NCBI GenBank assembly: GCA_002310015.1
Contig: DBYQ01000079.1
Location: 19,046 to 57,526 of the forward strand
Direction of reading: 5' to 3'
Origin: Bacteroidales bacterium UBA1182
GTDB lineage: Bacteria; Bacteroidota; Bacteroidia; Bacteroidales; Bacteroidaceae
DNA: 38,481 nt
The notes beneath the pieces were generated by a model. The model made no database searches. It worked only from the letters and a program-made list of their open reading frames with translations, and was not told where the DNA came from. Of this stretch, positions 31,962-38,481 are shown in pieces. The stretch's first letter is position 1. Each line of letters opens with the position of its first letter. The position numbers and the translations under genes are program-made.

Positions 31962-33077
31962 TTGGCGGGCATATACGTACATATCCCGTTTTGTGCCAAG
32001 CGCTGTATATACTGCGGCTTCTTCTCGACCGTGCGTCAGGAAGAAGCCGCACGTTATGTCAGCACCCTCTGCCGTGAACTGCAACTGCGCAAGGGTTATC
32101 TGTCCGATGCCCCCGTCAAGACCCTCTATTTTGGTGGCGGAACCCCTTCGCGCCTTACGCCGGAGCAGATAAGCCGAATAATCTCATCCATAGACTCAAC
32201 ACTCGGTCTGAGCAACCTTGAGGAACTCACCGTAGAGTGTAATCCCGATGATATAACCCCGGATTATGTCTGTGCTCTTCGTGCTCTTGGCGTGAACCGC
32301 ATAAGCATGGGGGTGCAGACCTTCAATGATGACCTGCTCAGTTTTCTGCGCCGTCGTCACACCGCAACCCAATCCCTGGATGCCGTCCGCATCTGCCGTG
32401 ATTCCGGCATCACAAACATCAGCATAGACCTTATGTACGGTCTTCCTGGCCAAACATTGGATATGTTCCGTTCCGATCTTGAAACCGCTCTCTCAGCCTG
32501 CGTGCAGCATATCTCCTCCTACTGCCTCTCCTACGAGGAAGGCACACCGTTGCAGGCTCTCCGTGATCAGGAAAAACTAATACCGGCCACTGATGACTTC
32601 TGTGCCCAAATGTTCACCCTCATGTGCACCACTCTCCGTAATGCCGGCTTTGACCATTATGAAATCTCAAATTTCTGTAAGCCAGGCTACCACTCCCGCC
32701 ACAACAGCAGCTACTGGACCGGCATCCCATATATGGGCCTTGGCGCCGGAGCCCATTCCTACAACGGTACCTCACGCCAGTGGTCCCCCGATGACCTCGA
32801 TGCCTATATGGCCGGAATAGAGCAGGGCAAACCCTTGTTTGAAATAGAGCACCTGTCACCAGATGATCTCTACAACGAGAAAATCATGCTAAGCCTCCGT
32901 ACCACCCAAGGCCTGAACCTCTCTGCACTACCACCCCAAGATCGTCTAACTGTTTTGCAAAGTGCAGAAAGCCTGATAAATAAAGGCTCCCTGCTACTTG
33001 AAAACAACCATCTGAGAATCCCCGAATCCCGAATGTTCATCAGCGATTCAATTATTTCATCTATTTTCAAAGACTGA
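31962..33077 (+). CDS. hemW: Radical SAM heme chaperone HemW
   Basis: A 371-residue radical SAM protein with a TTG start (reads as MAGIYVHIPFC). The iron-sulfur motif CAKRCIYCGFF (CxxxCxxC plus the fourth Cys-region residue) is at residues 11-21, GGGTPSRL is the GGE-like SAM motif, and YGLPGQT is a further family motif. The C-terminal HemW domain includes YEISNFCKPGYHSRHN and YMGLGAGAHSY. Such proteins were long annotated as oxygen-independent coproporphyrinogen III oxidase; HemW instead binds heme and delivers it to targets. It lies 4 bp after glmM and ends this gene run; a structured element follows 21 bp later. Confidence 0.92.
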   Translation: MAGIYVHIPFCAKRCIYCGFFSTVRQEEAARYVSTLCRELQLRKGYLSDAPVKTLYFGGGTPSRLTPEQISRIISSIDSTLGLSNLEELTVECNPDDITPDYVCALRALGVNRISMGVQTFNDDLLSFLRRRHTATQSLDAVRICRDSGITNISIDLMYGLPGQTLDMFRSDLETALSACVQHISSYCLSYEEGTPLQALRDQEKLIPATDDFCAQMFTLMCTTLRNAGFDHYEISNFCKPGYHSRHNSSYWTGIPYMGLGAGAHSYNGTSRQWSPDDLDAYMAGIEQGKPLFEIEHLSPDDLYNEKIMLSLRTTQGLNLSALPPQDRLTVLQSAESLINKGSLLLENNHLRIPESRMFISDSIISSIFKD

Positions 33078-33098
33078 TTATATTTCCATTTGCAGGGA

Positions 33099-33289
33099 GA
33101 CAGACTATAGAATAAGAGACCATTAGCGGAGAGCGTAAAGCGTAAGCCCCTGTAAGATCCCGTTAAGAACGGCGCATGTTTGACGAACGTTGCACACCAA
33201 AGGTGGGCAAAAGGAGGAGTTCGACGTTTAGGGTCTGAAAGGGGCTGAAGTAGCTCGGAGCTGTTGTGTCTCTTATTCTATAGTCTGTC
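33099..33289 (+). ncRNA. Structured palindromic element with a perfect 22 bp outer repeat
   Basis: A 191-base element in the 378 bp gap after hemW. The outer arms (33099-33120 and 33268-33289) are perfectly complementary over 22 bp. Inside: AGCCCCT (33145-33151) pairs with AGGGGCT (33240-33246); AGATCCC (33155-33161) pairs with GGGTCT (33231-33236) with one bulge; a hairpin around GCATGTT/AACGTTGC (33173-33193); and the hairpin CACC-AAA-GGTG (33195-33205). The core is not similar to the elements at 25287 and 38142, but the plan (long private outer helix around a multi-helix core, right after a gene end) is. No T-run follows and no ORF fits. I do not recognise a family. Confidence 0.55.
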
Positions 33290-33369
33290 GGGGTCGTAGT
33301 TCTGGAGAGTATATACTTCAAGTTTTCCCTTCCCAACATGAAAACACTCCTGAACTTCTATATAAAAAG

Positions 33370-33401
33370 TTTGTTTTTCTTCTTATAATTAGATAAATTT
33401 G
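33370..33401 (+). promoter_or_regulatory. Promoter of the EF-G2 gene
   Basis: TTTG (33370-33373), 20 bp, TAAATTTG (33394-33401), a full consensus match, 54 bp before the ATG at 33456. Confidence 0.75.
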
Positions 33402-33455
33402 CGAGCCTTTGAATAAAAGGCCAGACCTAATTCTTGATAAATCAATATTACTAAT

Positions 33456-35606
33456 ATGAAGAATTATAAAACAGAAGACATCCGGAACATCGCCATTCTT
33501 GGCGGAGCCGGATCAGGAAAAACCACCCTGACCGAGAGTATCCTTTTTGAAGCCGGCGTCATTAAACGCCGCGGTTCTGTAAACTCCAAGAACACAGTAA
33601 GTGACACAGCAGCAGTAGAGCTTGAGTACGGCTATTCAGTCTATTCAACAGTATTCGCTGTAGAGATGTTCGGCAAGAAGTTTAACTTCTTTGATTGCCC
33701 GGGCTCAGATGATTTCTCAGGCCAGGCAGTAACAGCACTGAACATCTGTGATTCAGCTATTCTTGTAGTAAACGGTTCACGCGGTGTAGATGTAGGCCTT
33801 ATCAATAGCTATCGTCTTGTAAAGAAACTGAATAAGCCCGCTTTCTTCGTAGTAAACCACGTTGACAGCGATAAGTGTGAGTATGACAACGTAGTAGAGC
33901 AGATCCGCTCTACATTCGGTACCACATGTGTACCCATCCAGTTCCCCGAGCAGGCAGGTCCCTCCTTCAAGAGCGTTATAGACGTGCTGCTTAACCAGAA
34001 GCTTACATTCGCTGACGGTTCAGCCATGAAGGCTGAGGATATCCCCGGTTCTGTTGCTGATAAGGCACAGACCATGCGCGATACCGTAACAGAGTCAGCT
34101 GCTGAGAATGATGAGGCTCTAATGGAGAAGTTCTTTGATCAGGGCGAGCTTTCAATCGATGAGATCCGTGCCGGTTTCCGTAAGGGTATCGAGACATGCG
34201 GCCTGTTCCCCATCGTATGCACAGCCGCTGCACCTAACGTAGGCGTCAGCCGTCTTGTTGAGTTCCTCGGCAATGTAGCTCCGTCACCTCTGCAGGGTAA
34301 GGAAGTTCAGGATACCAAGGGTGAGACCGTTAAGCTTGATGCATCAGGCACATCACTCTTCTTCTTCAAGACCACTATTGAGCCCCATATCGGCGCAGTA
34401 TCATACTTCAAGGTAATGTGCGGTAAGGCACATGAGGGCCAGGATATGGTAAACGCTGACCGTGGTTCCAAGGAGCGTGTAGCTCAGATCTTCGTAAGCC
34501 AGGGTAATAACCGCGTTCAGGTTCCTGAGTTGCTTCCGGGTGATATAGGTTGCACCGTAAAACTTAAGGATGTACGTACCGGCAATACCCTCAACGAGGG
34601 CGCTGACCGTTCATTTAACTTTATCAAATATCCTAACTCCAAGTATTCACGCGCATTGAAGCCTGTAAATGAGGCCGATATGGAGAAGATGATGACCATC
34701 GTTAACCGTATGCGTGAGGAGGATCCCACTCTCGTTATCGAGCAGTCCAAGGAGCTCCGTCAGGTTATCCTTTACGGTCAGGGTGAGTTTCATCTCCGTA
34801 CCTTCAAGTGGTGCATTGAGAACAATGATAAGATGATGATCAACTTTGAGGAGCCCAAGATTCCTTATCGTGAGACCATCACCAAGGCTGCCCGTGCTGA
34901 TTATCGTCATAAGAAACAGTCAGGTGGTGCCGGCCAGTTCGGTGAGGTTCACCTCATTGTTGAGCCTTATGAGGACGGCAAGCCCATGCCTGAGATGTTC
35001 AAGTTCGGCAACCAGGAGTTCAAGATGACCGTTAAGGGCGTTGAGGAATATCCGCTGGAGTGGGGTGGCAAGCTCGTTTATGTAAACAGTATCGTCGGTG
35101 GTTCTATCGATGCACGCTTTATGCCCGCTATCCTCAAGGGTATCATGCAGCGCATGGAGCAGGGTCCTCTTACCGGTTCATATGCACGTGACGTACGCGT
35201 GATTGTATATGATGGTAAGATGCACCCGGTTGATTCAAATGAAATCTCCTTCCTGCTTGCAGGCCGTAACGCATTCAGCGCCGCCTTCAAGGAGGCAGGT
35301 CCTAAGATCCTTGAGCCTGTTTATGATGTTGAGGTTCTTGTACCTGCAGAGTACATGGGTGATGTAATGAGTGACCTCCAGGGTCGTCGCGGTATGATCA
35401 TGGGTATGGAGAGCGAGGGCAACTATCAGGTACTCCGCGCCAAGGTACCTCTCAAGGAGATGTCAACCTACTCAACTTCTCTTAGTTCAATCACCGGCGG
35501 TAGCGGTTCATTCGTAATGAGCTTCAGCAGTTACGAACTTGTTCCCACCGATGTTCAGGACAAACTCATCAAGGAGTTCGAAGCCAAGCAGAAAGAAGAG
35601 GAATAA
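33456..35606 (+). CDS. EF-G paralog (EF-G2 type) with altered GTPase centre
   Basis: A 716-residue elongation factor G-like protein with all EF-G domains. The P-loop is good (G16-G21-K22-T23), but other G motifs are altered: switch II reads DCPGSDDF (residues 80-87), with Ser84 where EF-G has the catalytic His of DTPGHVDF; the guanine motif NKxD is NHVD (134-137); and switch I lacks ERGITI, reading ELEYGYSVYST. The later domains look normal (SGGAGQFGEVHL, GSIDARFMPAI, FSSYELVP). In Bacteroides thetaiotaomicron an EF-G paralog of this kind, reported to lack GTPase activity, is induced on carbon limitation and needed for gut colonisation. The gene has its own promoter and terminator. Confidence 0.93.
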   Translation: MKNYKTEDIRNIAILGGAGSGKTTLTESILFEAGVIKRRGSVNSKNTVSDTAAVELEYGYSVYSTVFAVEMFGKKFNFFDCPGSDDFSGQAVTALNICDSAILVVNGSRGVDVGLINSYRLVKKLNKPAFFVVNHVDSDKCEYDNVVEQIRSTFGTTCVPIQFPEQAGPSFKSVIDVLLNQKLTFADGSAMKAEDIPGSVADKAQTMRDTVTESAAENDEALMEKFFDQGELSIDEIRAGFRKGIETCGLFPIVCTAAAPNVGVSRLVEFLGNVAPSPLQGKEVQDTKGETVKLDASGTSLFFFKTTIEPHIGAVSYFKVMCGKAHEGQDMVNADRGSKERVAQIFVSQGNNRVQVPELLPGDIGCTVKLKDVRTGNTLNEGADRSFNFIKYPNSKYSRALKPVNEADMEKMMTIVNRMREEDPTLVIEQSKELRQVILYGQGEFHLRTFKWCIENNDKMMINFEEPKIPYRETITKAARADYRHKKQSGGAGQFGEVHLIVEPYEDGKPMPEMFKFGNQEFKMTVKGVEEYPLEWGGKLVYVNSIVGGSIDARFMPAILKGIMQRMEQGPLTGSYARDVRVIVYDGKMHPVDSNEISFLLAGRNAFSAAFKEAGPKILEPVYDVEVLVPAEYMGDVMSDLQGRRGMIMGMESEGNYQVLRAKVPLKEMSTYSTSLSSITGGSGSFVMSFSSYELVPTDVQDKLIKEFEAKQKEEE

Positions 35607-35636
35607 ACAAAATAATTGCTATTTTGTTAACTTTAG

Positions 35637-35667
35637 AAGGCGGAATCAATATGATTTCGCCTTTTTT
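35637..35667 (+). terminator. Rho-independent terminator of the EF-G2 gene
   Basis: AAGGCGGAATC (35637-35647), loop AATAT, GATTTCGCCTT (35653-35663), 11 bp with one G-U pair, then a T-run to 35667. Confidence 0.9.
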
Positions 35668-35700
35668 ATCTAAAAATCGCGCAATTTTTTAAGTTAATTG

Positions 35701-35730
35701 TTTGCTTTTTTAAAATCATCTGTATATTTG
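35701..35730 (+). promoter_or_regulatory. Promoter of the two-component operon
   Basis: TTTG (35701-35704), 18 bp, TATATTTG (35723-35730). The ATG at 35736 is 5 bases after the box, so the transcript should be leaderless or nearly so. Confidence 0.7.
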
Positions 35731-35735
35731 TCCAT

Positions 35736-37295
35736 ATGAAAAAGTCAATAGTTTGGATTTTGAGCGCTGTCATGTGCGTCTCCTTTATCATCCTTCTGTC
35801 GCTACAGTTGAGATATATAAATGAGATGAGCAAGATGCGTCATCAGGAGTTTGATGAGTCTGTCAAACGTAGCCTGTATGAGGTTGCCTATAAACTTGAA
35901 CTTGCTGAGGCAAAGAGATATCTTGAAGAAGATCTCCGTGAGATGGAGCGTAATTCCGCATTCAACGATATCTCCGTTGATGGTTTTTACGGACAGTTTA
36001 CATTTAGTGGCGGAGGCTTTTCTTTTACTCACACTATAGTTCCTTCGGCACCTCCTTCCGCTCAGGATCCATCTGCAATATCAACACCAACCATGCCCTC
36101 TCTCCAGTTGCCACGTTCCCAGCAGGATAATAATGACGTGTCAGAGAGGTCGCGTTCTCTCCAGCAGCGTCAATTGGAATATTATTTGGCTAACAAGGAG
36201 CTTGTTGATGAGGTGATATATAATATGCTCCGCCCGTCTAACAACCGTTCCCTTGCCGAGAGAGTCGATAAAACATATTTGAAAGACGAGTTAACAGACC
36301 TGTTGGCTTATAACGGGATAGAGATACCTTTCCAGTTTGTCTTCACAACCAATACCGGCCGTCCCATTTATAAGAGTGATGGTGCTGATCCCAATGTGAT
36401 GGCTAACACTTATCAGCAGACCGTATTCCATAACGATTCTCCTAATCGTATGGGCGTCATCCGTGTCTATTTCCCCACATTGGATGATTATATAGAGGAT
36501 TCTGTTGATTTCATGCTTCCTTCCCTTATCTTCATCGCCATTCTTATGATTACATTCGCTTTCACGTTGTTCCTTATTACACGTCAGCGTAAGATTACTG
36601 AGATGAAGAATGACTTTGTCAATAACATGACCCATGAGTTCAAGACTCCTATATCAACCATATCTCTTGCAGCTCAGATGCTCAATGACCAGTCGCTTGA
36701 AAAATCTCCCCAGCTGCTCAAACATTATTCCGGAGTCATCAACGATGAAACCAAGCGTCTGCGTTTCCAGGTTGAGAAAGTACTCCAGATGTCCATGTTC
36801 GAGCGTCAGAGCAATACTATGAAACTTAAGGAGATGGATATCGATGAACTGATCTACGGTGTCGTCAATACCTTCAAGCTCAAGGTTGAGAATATCGGAG
36901 GAACTATTGATGCCACCTTTGAAACCGAAGATCCGTTCGCAATGGCCGATGAGATGCATTTTACAAATGTGATATTCAATCTCATGGATAATGCCGTAAA
37001 ATATAAGCGTACCGATGTCCCGTTGCACCTTGAGGTTAACACTTGGAATGAGCCCGGCAAACTCATGATTTCTATTGCTGATAACGGAATCGGAATCAAG
37101 AAAGATGACCTCAAGAAGATCTTTGACAAGTTCTATCGCGTTCATACCGGTAACCGTCATGACGTTAAGGGATTCGGCTTGGGATTGGCATACGTCAAGC
37201 AGGTCATCTCAAACCACAAAGGCACTATTAAGGCCGAGAGTGAACTTGGCAATGGCACCAAGTTCATAATAACATTACCGCAGAATAATGATTAA
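35736..37295 (+). CDS. rprX: Sensor histidine kinase (RprX-like)
   Basis: A 519-residue inner-membrane histidine kinase. TM1 spans about residues 5-25 and TM2 about 264-288 (PSLIFIAILMITFAFTLFL), enclosing a periplasmic sensor of about 235 residues with a Pro/Ser-rich stretch near 105-135. The phosphoacceptor is His300 in HEFKTPISTIS. The ATPase domain has FNLMDNAVKYK (N box), IADNGIGIKKDD (G1) and KGFGLGLAYVKQV (G2). It pairs with the OmpR-type regulator 18 bp downstream. Length and partner fit RprX of Bacteroides; the name is given by resemblance, and the signal sensed is unknown. A start at the first ATG is supported by TM1. Confidence 0.9.
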   Translation: MKKSIVWILSAVMCVSFIILLSLQLRYINEMSKMRHQEFDESVKRSLYEVAYKLELAEAKRYLEEDLREMERNSAFNDISVDGFYGQFTFSGGGFSFTHTIVPSAPPSAQDPSAISTPTMPSLQLPRSQQDNNDVSERSRSLQQRQLEYYLANKELVDEVIYNMLRPSNNRSLAERVDKTYLKDELTDLLAYNGIEIPFQFVFTTNTGRPIYKSDGADPNVMANTYQQTVFHNDSPNRMGVIRVYFPTLDDYIEDSVDFMLPSLIFIAILMITFAFTLFLITRQRKITEMKNDFVNNMTHEFKTPISTISLAAQMLNDQSLEKSPQLLKHYSGVINDETKRLRFQVEKVLQMSMFERQSNTMKLKEMDIDELIYGVVNTFKLKVENIGGTIDATFETEDPFAMADEMHFTNVIFNLMDNAVKYKRTDVPLHLEVNTWNEPGKLMISIADNGIGIKKDDLKKIFDKFYRVHTGNRHDVKGFGLGLAYVKQVISNHKGTIKAESELGNGTKFIITLPQNND

Positions 37296-37313
37296 CCAGT
37301 AAACTATATTATT

Positions 37314-38012
37314 ATGGAAGAGAAACTTAACATCCTCCTGTGTGAGGACGACGAGAACCTGGGAATGCTCCTCCGTGAGTATCTTCAGGCCAAAGGTTAC
37401 AATGCTGAATTATGCCCCGACGGTGAGGCCGGTTACAAGGCTTTCATCAAGAACAAGTATGACATCTGCGTATTTGATGTCATGATGCCTAAGAAGGACG
37501 GATTCACACTCGCCAAGGAGGTCCGTGCCGTAAACTCTGATGTACCCATCATGTTCCTTACAGCTAAGAATCTCAAGGATGATATCTTTGAAGGCTTCAA
37601 GATAGGTGCCGATGATTACATCACCAAGCCTTTCAGCATGGAAGAGCTTACTCTCCGCATGGAGGCTATCCTTCGCCGTGTTCATGGCAAGAAGAACCGT
37701 GATGTTACAGAATACAAGATCGGTCAGTTCAATTTTGATGCCAAGAAACAGATTCTGTCCATAGGTGATAAGTCAACCAAGCTCACCACTAAGGAGTCTG
37801 AGCTTCTGGGTCTGCTCTGCGCACATCAGAATGAGATCCTCCAGCGTGACTTCGCTCTTAAGTCAATCTGGGTTGATGACAACTACTTTAATGCCCGCAG
37901 TATGGATGTTTACATCACCAAGTTGCGCAAGCACCTCAAGGAAGATCCCTCAGTAGAGATTATCAACATCCACGGCAAAGGCTACAAGCTCATCGTCCCC
38001 GAAGCAGAGTAA
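37314..38012 (+). CDS. rprY: OmpR-family response regulator (RprY-like)
   Basis: A 232-residue two-component regulator. The receiver domain (residues 1-120) has the acidic pair in LLCEDDENL, the phosphoacceptor Asp55 in CVFDVMMPKKDG, the conserved Thr/Ala region MFLTAKN and the Lys in DYITKPFSMEEL. The C-terminal winged helix-turn-helix (about 130-230) includes LTTKESELLGLLC and RSMDVYITKLRKHLKEDP, for DNA binding. It is cotranscribed with the kinase gene and followed by a strong terminator. Assignment to RprY rests on the partner, length and general similarity. Confidence 0.91.
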   Translation: MEEKLNILLCEDDENLGMLLREYLQAKGYNAELCPDGEAGYKAFIKNKYDICVFDVMMPKKDGFTLAKEVRAVNSDVPIMFLTAKNLKDDIFEGFKIGADDYITKPFSMEELTLRMEAILRRVHGKKNRDVTEYKIGQFNFDAKKQILSIGDKSTKLTTKESELLGLLCAHQNEILQRDFALKSIWVDDNYFNARSMDVYITKLRKHLKEDPSVEIINIHGKGYKLIVPEAE

Positions 38013-38030
38013 CCTCGCGCGCGTAAAAAG

Positions 38031-38066
38031 AAAGAGGTGTGACCATAGGCCGCACCTCTTTTTTTT
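38031..38066 (+). terminator. Rho-independent terminator of the two-component operon
   Basis: AAAGAGGTGTG (38031-38041), 9-base loop, CGCACCTCTTT (38051-38061), 11 bp with one G-U pair, and eight T ending at 38066. Confidence 0.93.
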
Positions 38067-38141
38067 AATTGACAATTAATACCATTGCATCTACGTTTCC
38101 CAAAAACTTGTCCCTGATACGCAGAAAGGTTTCCATCCTGA

Positions 38142-38271
38142 GAATTTTCGGGGTATTGGCTGACAAAACCATGGCCGCCCGTGGGCTTGTGAACGGGAGG
38201 GGCCCGCCGCGTAGCGGTGGGAGGGATAGCCCCGAAGGGGCGTAGTTTTGTGGCCAATACCCCGAAAATTC
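38142..38271 (+). ncRNA. Structured palindromic element, copy 2
   Basis: The second copy of the element at 25287-25416, again 130 bases. P1 pairs 38142-38169 with 38245-38271 (19 perfect pairs, a small internal loop, then 7 pairs), in a sequence unrelated to copy 1. P2 is GGCC (38173-38176) with GGCT (38184-38187); its loop CCCGT (38178-38182) can pair with ACGGG (38193-38197). P3 is 38203-38210 with 38214-38221 (loop GTA); P4 is GCCCC (38229-38233) with GGGGC (38237-38241), loop GAA. Linkers AGGGG, AGGGATA and GTA equal those of copy 1. It lies between the terminator after rprY and the rRNA promoter. Minus-strand ORFs across it are by-products of its GC-rich repeats. Confidence 0.65.
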
Positions 38272-38321
38272 AACGAGTTATATTTATTAACTAAATTTTT
38301 TGAGAAAAAGTCTCATAATTG

Positions 38322-38353
38322 TTTGGTGGGAATACATAGAAGCGCTACCTTTG
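38322..38353 (+). promoter_or_regulatory. Promoter of a ribosomal RNA operon
   Basis: TTTG (38322-38325), 20 bp, TACCTTTG (38346-38353), full consensus. The downstream sequence has the features of a Bacteroidales 16S leader. Confidence 0.8.
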
Positions 38354-38481
38354 CATCCGCTTTCCGAAGGGAACACCTGCGGAAAGCGCGTTGAAAGACG
38401 TTCTTTGAAAAGATTTCATACAGACAAGTAGTACGACGGGCGTGCTCTATTATAGGAGTATGTCCAAGGGTAATACGAACC
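38354..38481 (+). other. Leader of a ribosomal RNA operon, cut by the window edge
   Basis: After the promoter comes a hairpin, CGCTTTCCG (38358-38366) with CGGAAAGCG (38380-38388), then GTTCTTTGAAAAGA (38400-38413), which resembles boxA-type antitermination sites and the sequence normally found upstream of Bacteroidales 16S genes, followed by ACAAGTAGTACGA. The 16S gene itself, with its AGAGTTTGATC start, is not reached. The identification rests on my memory of such leaders plus the strong promoter. Confidence 0.75.

Noticed and set aside
33121..33267. tRNA or tmRNA-like gene in the middle element
   Set aside because: No T-arm GTTCRA motif in proper context, no CCA-compatible acceptor stem and no anticodon arm.
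33099..33289. Middle element as a MITE or insertion sequence
   Set aside because: The perfect terminal repeats would fit, but I found no target-site duplication next to the arms and no transposase; the nested internal helices are better explained by a folded RNA. Not fully excluded.
37982..38273. Two minus-strand frames covering the copy 2 element
   Set aside because: They consist of the GC-rich palindrome and the end of rprY; no homologous frame exists in copy 1, where the fold is kept but reading frames are not.

Overview
The window comes from a Bacteroidales chromosome (Bacteroides/Prevotella/Paraprevotella-like; the exact genus cannot be fixed from sequence alone). The evidence is the promoter type seen repeatedly (TTTG near -33 and TAnnTTTG near -7), genes largely restricted to Bacteroidota (DUF4252, DUF4827, DUF4924 and DUF5723 proteins, GldE, an EF-G2 paralog, an RprX/RprY-like two-component pair), and a moderate G+C content. 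No phage, insertion sequence, CRISPR array or tRNA gene was seen.

Layout. 1-4335 (minus): a galactose operon of cytoplasmic galM, galK, a second lipoprotein-type galM, and a sodium/sugar symporter cut by the window edge. 4426-7535 (minus): grpE, dnaJ and folC, with cdd upstream. 8190-9089 (plus): a LysM/glucosaminidase lipoprotein. 9090-10428 (minus): a tight three-gene unit of ECF sigma factor, one-pass membrane protein (probable anti-sigma) and DUF4252 protein. 10537-12598 (minus): HU, a 29-residue basic ribosomal-type protein and RNase G, with a long inverted repeat in the RNase G leader. 12826-14615 (plus): ssb and gldE. 14737-19134: a 994-residue lipoprotein paired with a DUF5723 outer-membrane protein. 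19143-25247: LysE, DUF4924, prfC, tsaC-like, ClC channel and fmt, nearly all overlapping or abutting. 25584-26449: an ECF sigma factor and a tiny gene with its own promoter and terminator. 26556-33077: rpe, comEC, nrnA-like, DUF4827, glmM and hemW. 33456-38012: EF-G2 and an RprX/RprY-like pair. 38322-38481: promoter and leader of a ribosomal RNA operon whose 16S gene lies beyond the edge.

The most interesting material is between genes. Three gaps (25248-25583, 33078-33455, 38013-38321) each hold an element made of a 22-29 bp inverted repeat around a compact structured core. The first and third share a core: all single-stranded linkers are identical (AGGGG, AGGGATA, GTA), while hairpin tops, an H-type pseudoknot and the long outer helix differ by compensatory changes. 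This is good internal evidence for a conserved folded RNA (or folding single-stranded DNA), read on the plus strand because its wobble pairs are G-U only in that orientation. I do not recognise it as a named family. The middle element has a perfect 22 bp outer repeat and a different multi-helix core.

The genes are mostly housekeeping: galactose use, protein folding, folate, translation (RF3, Fmt, EF-G2, TsaC), envelope (GlmM, LysM hydrolase) and RNA/DNA maintenance. Two ECF sigma factors and one two-component system supply regulation.
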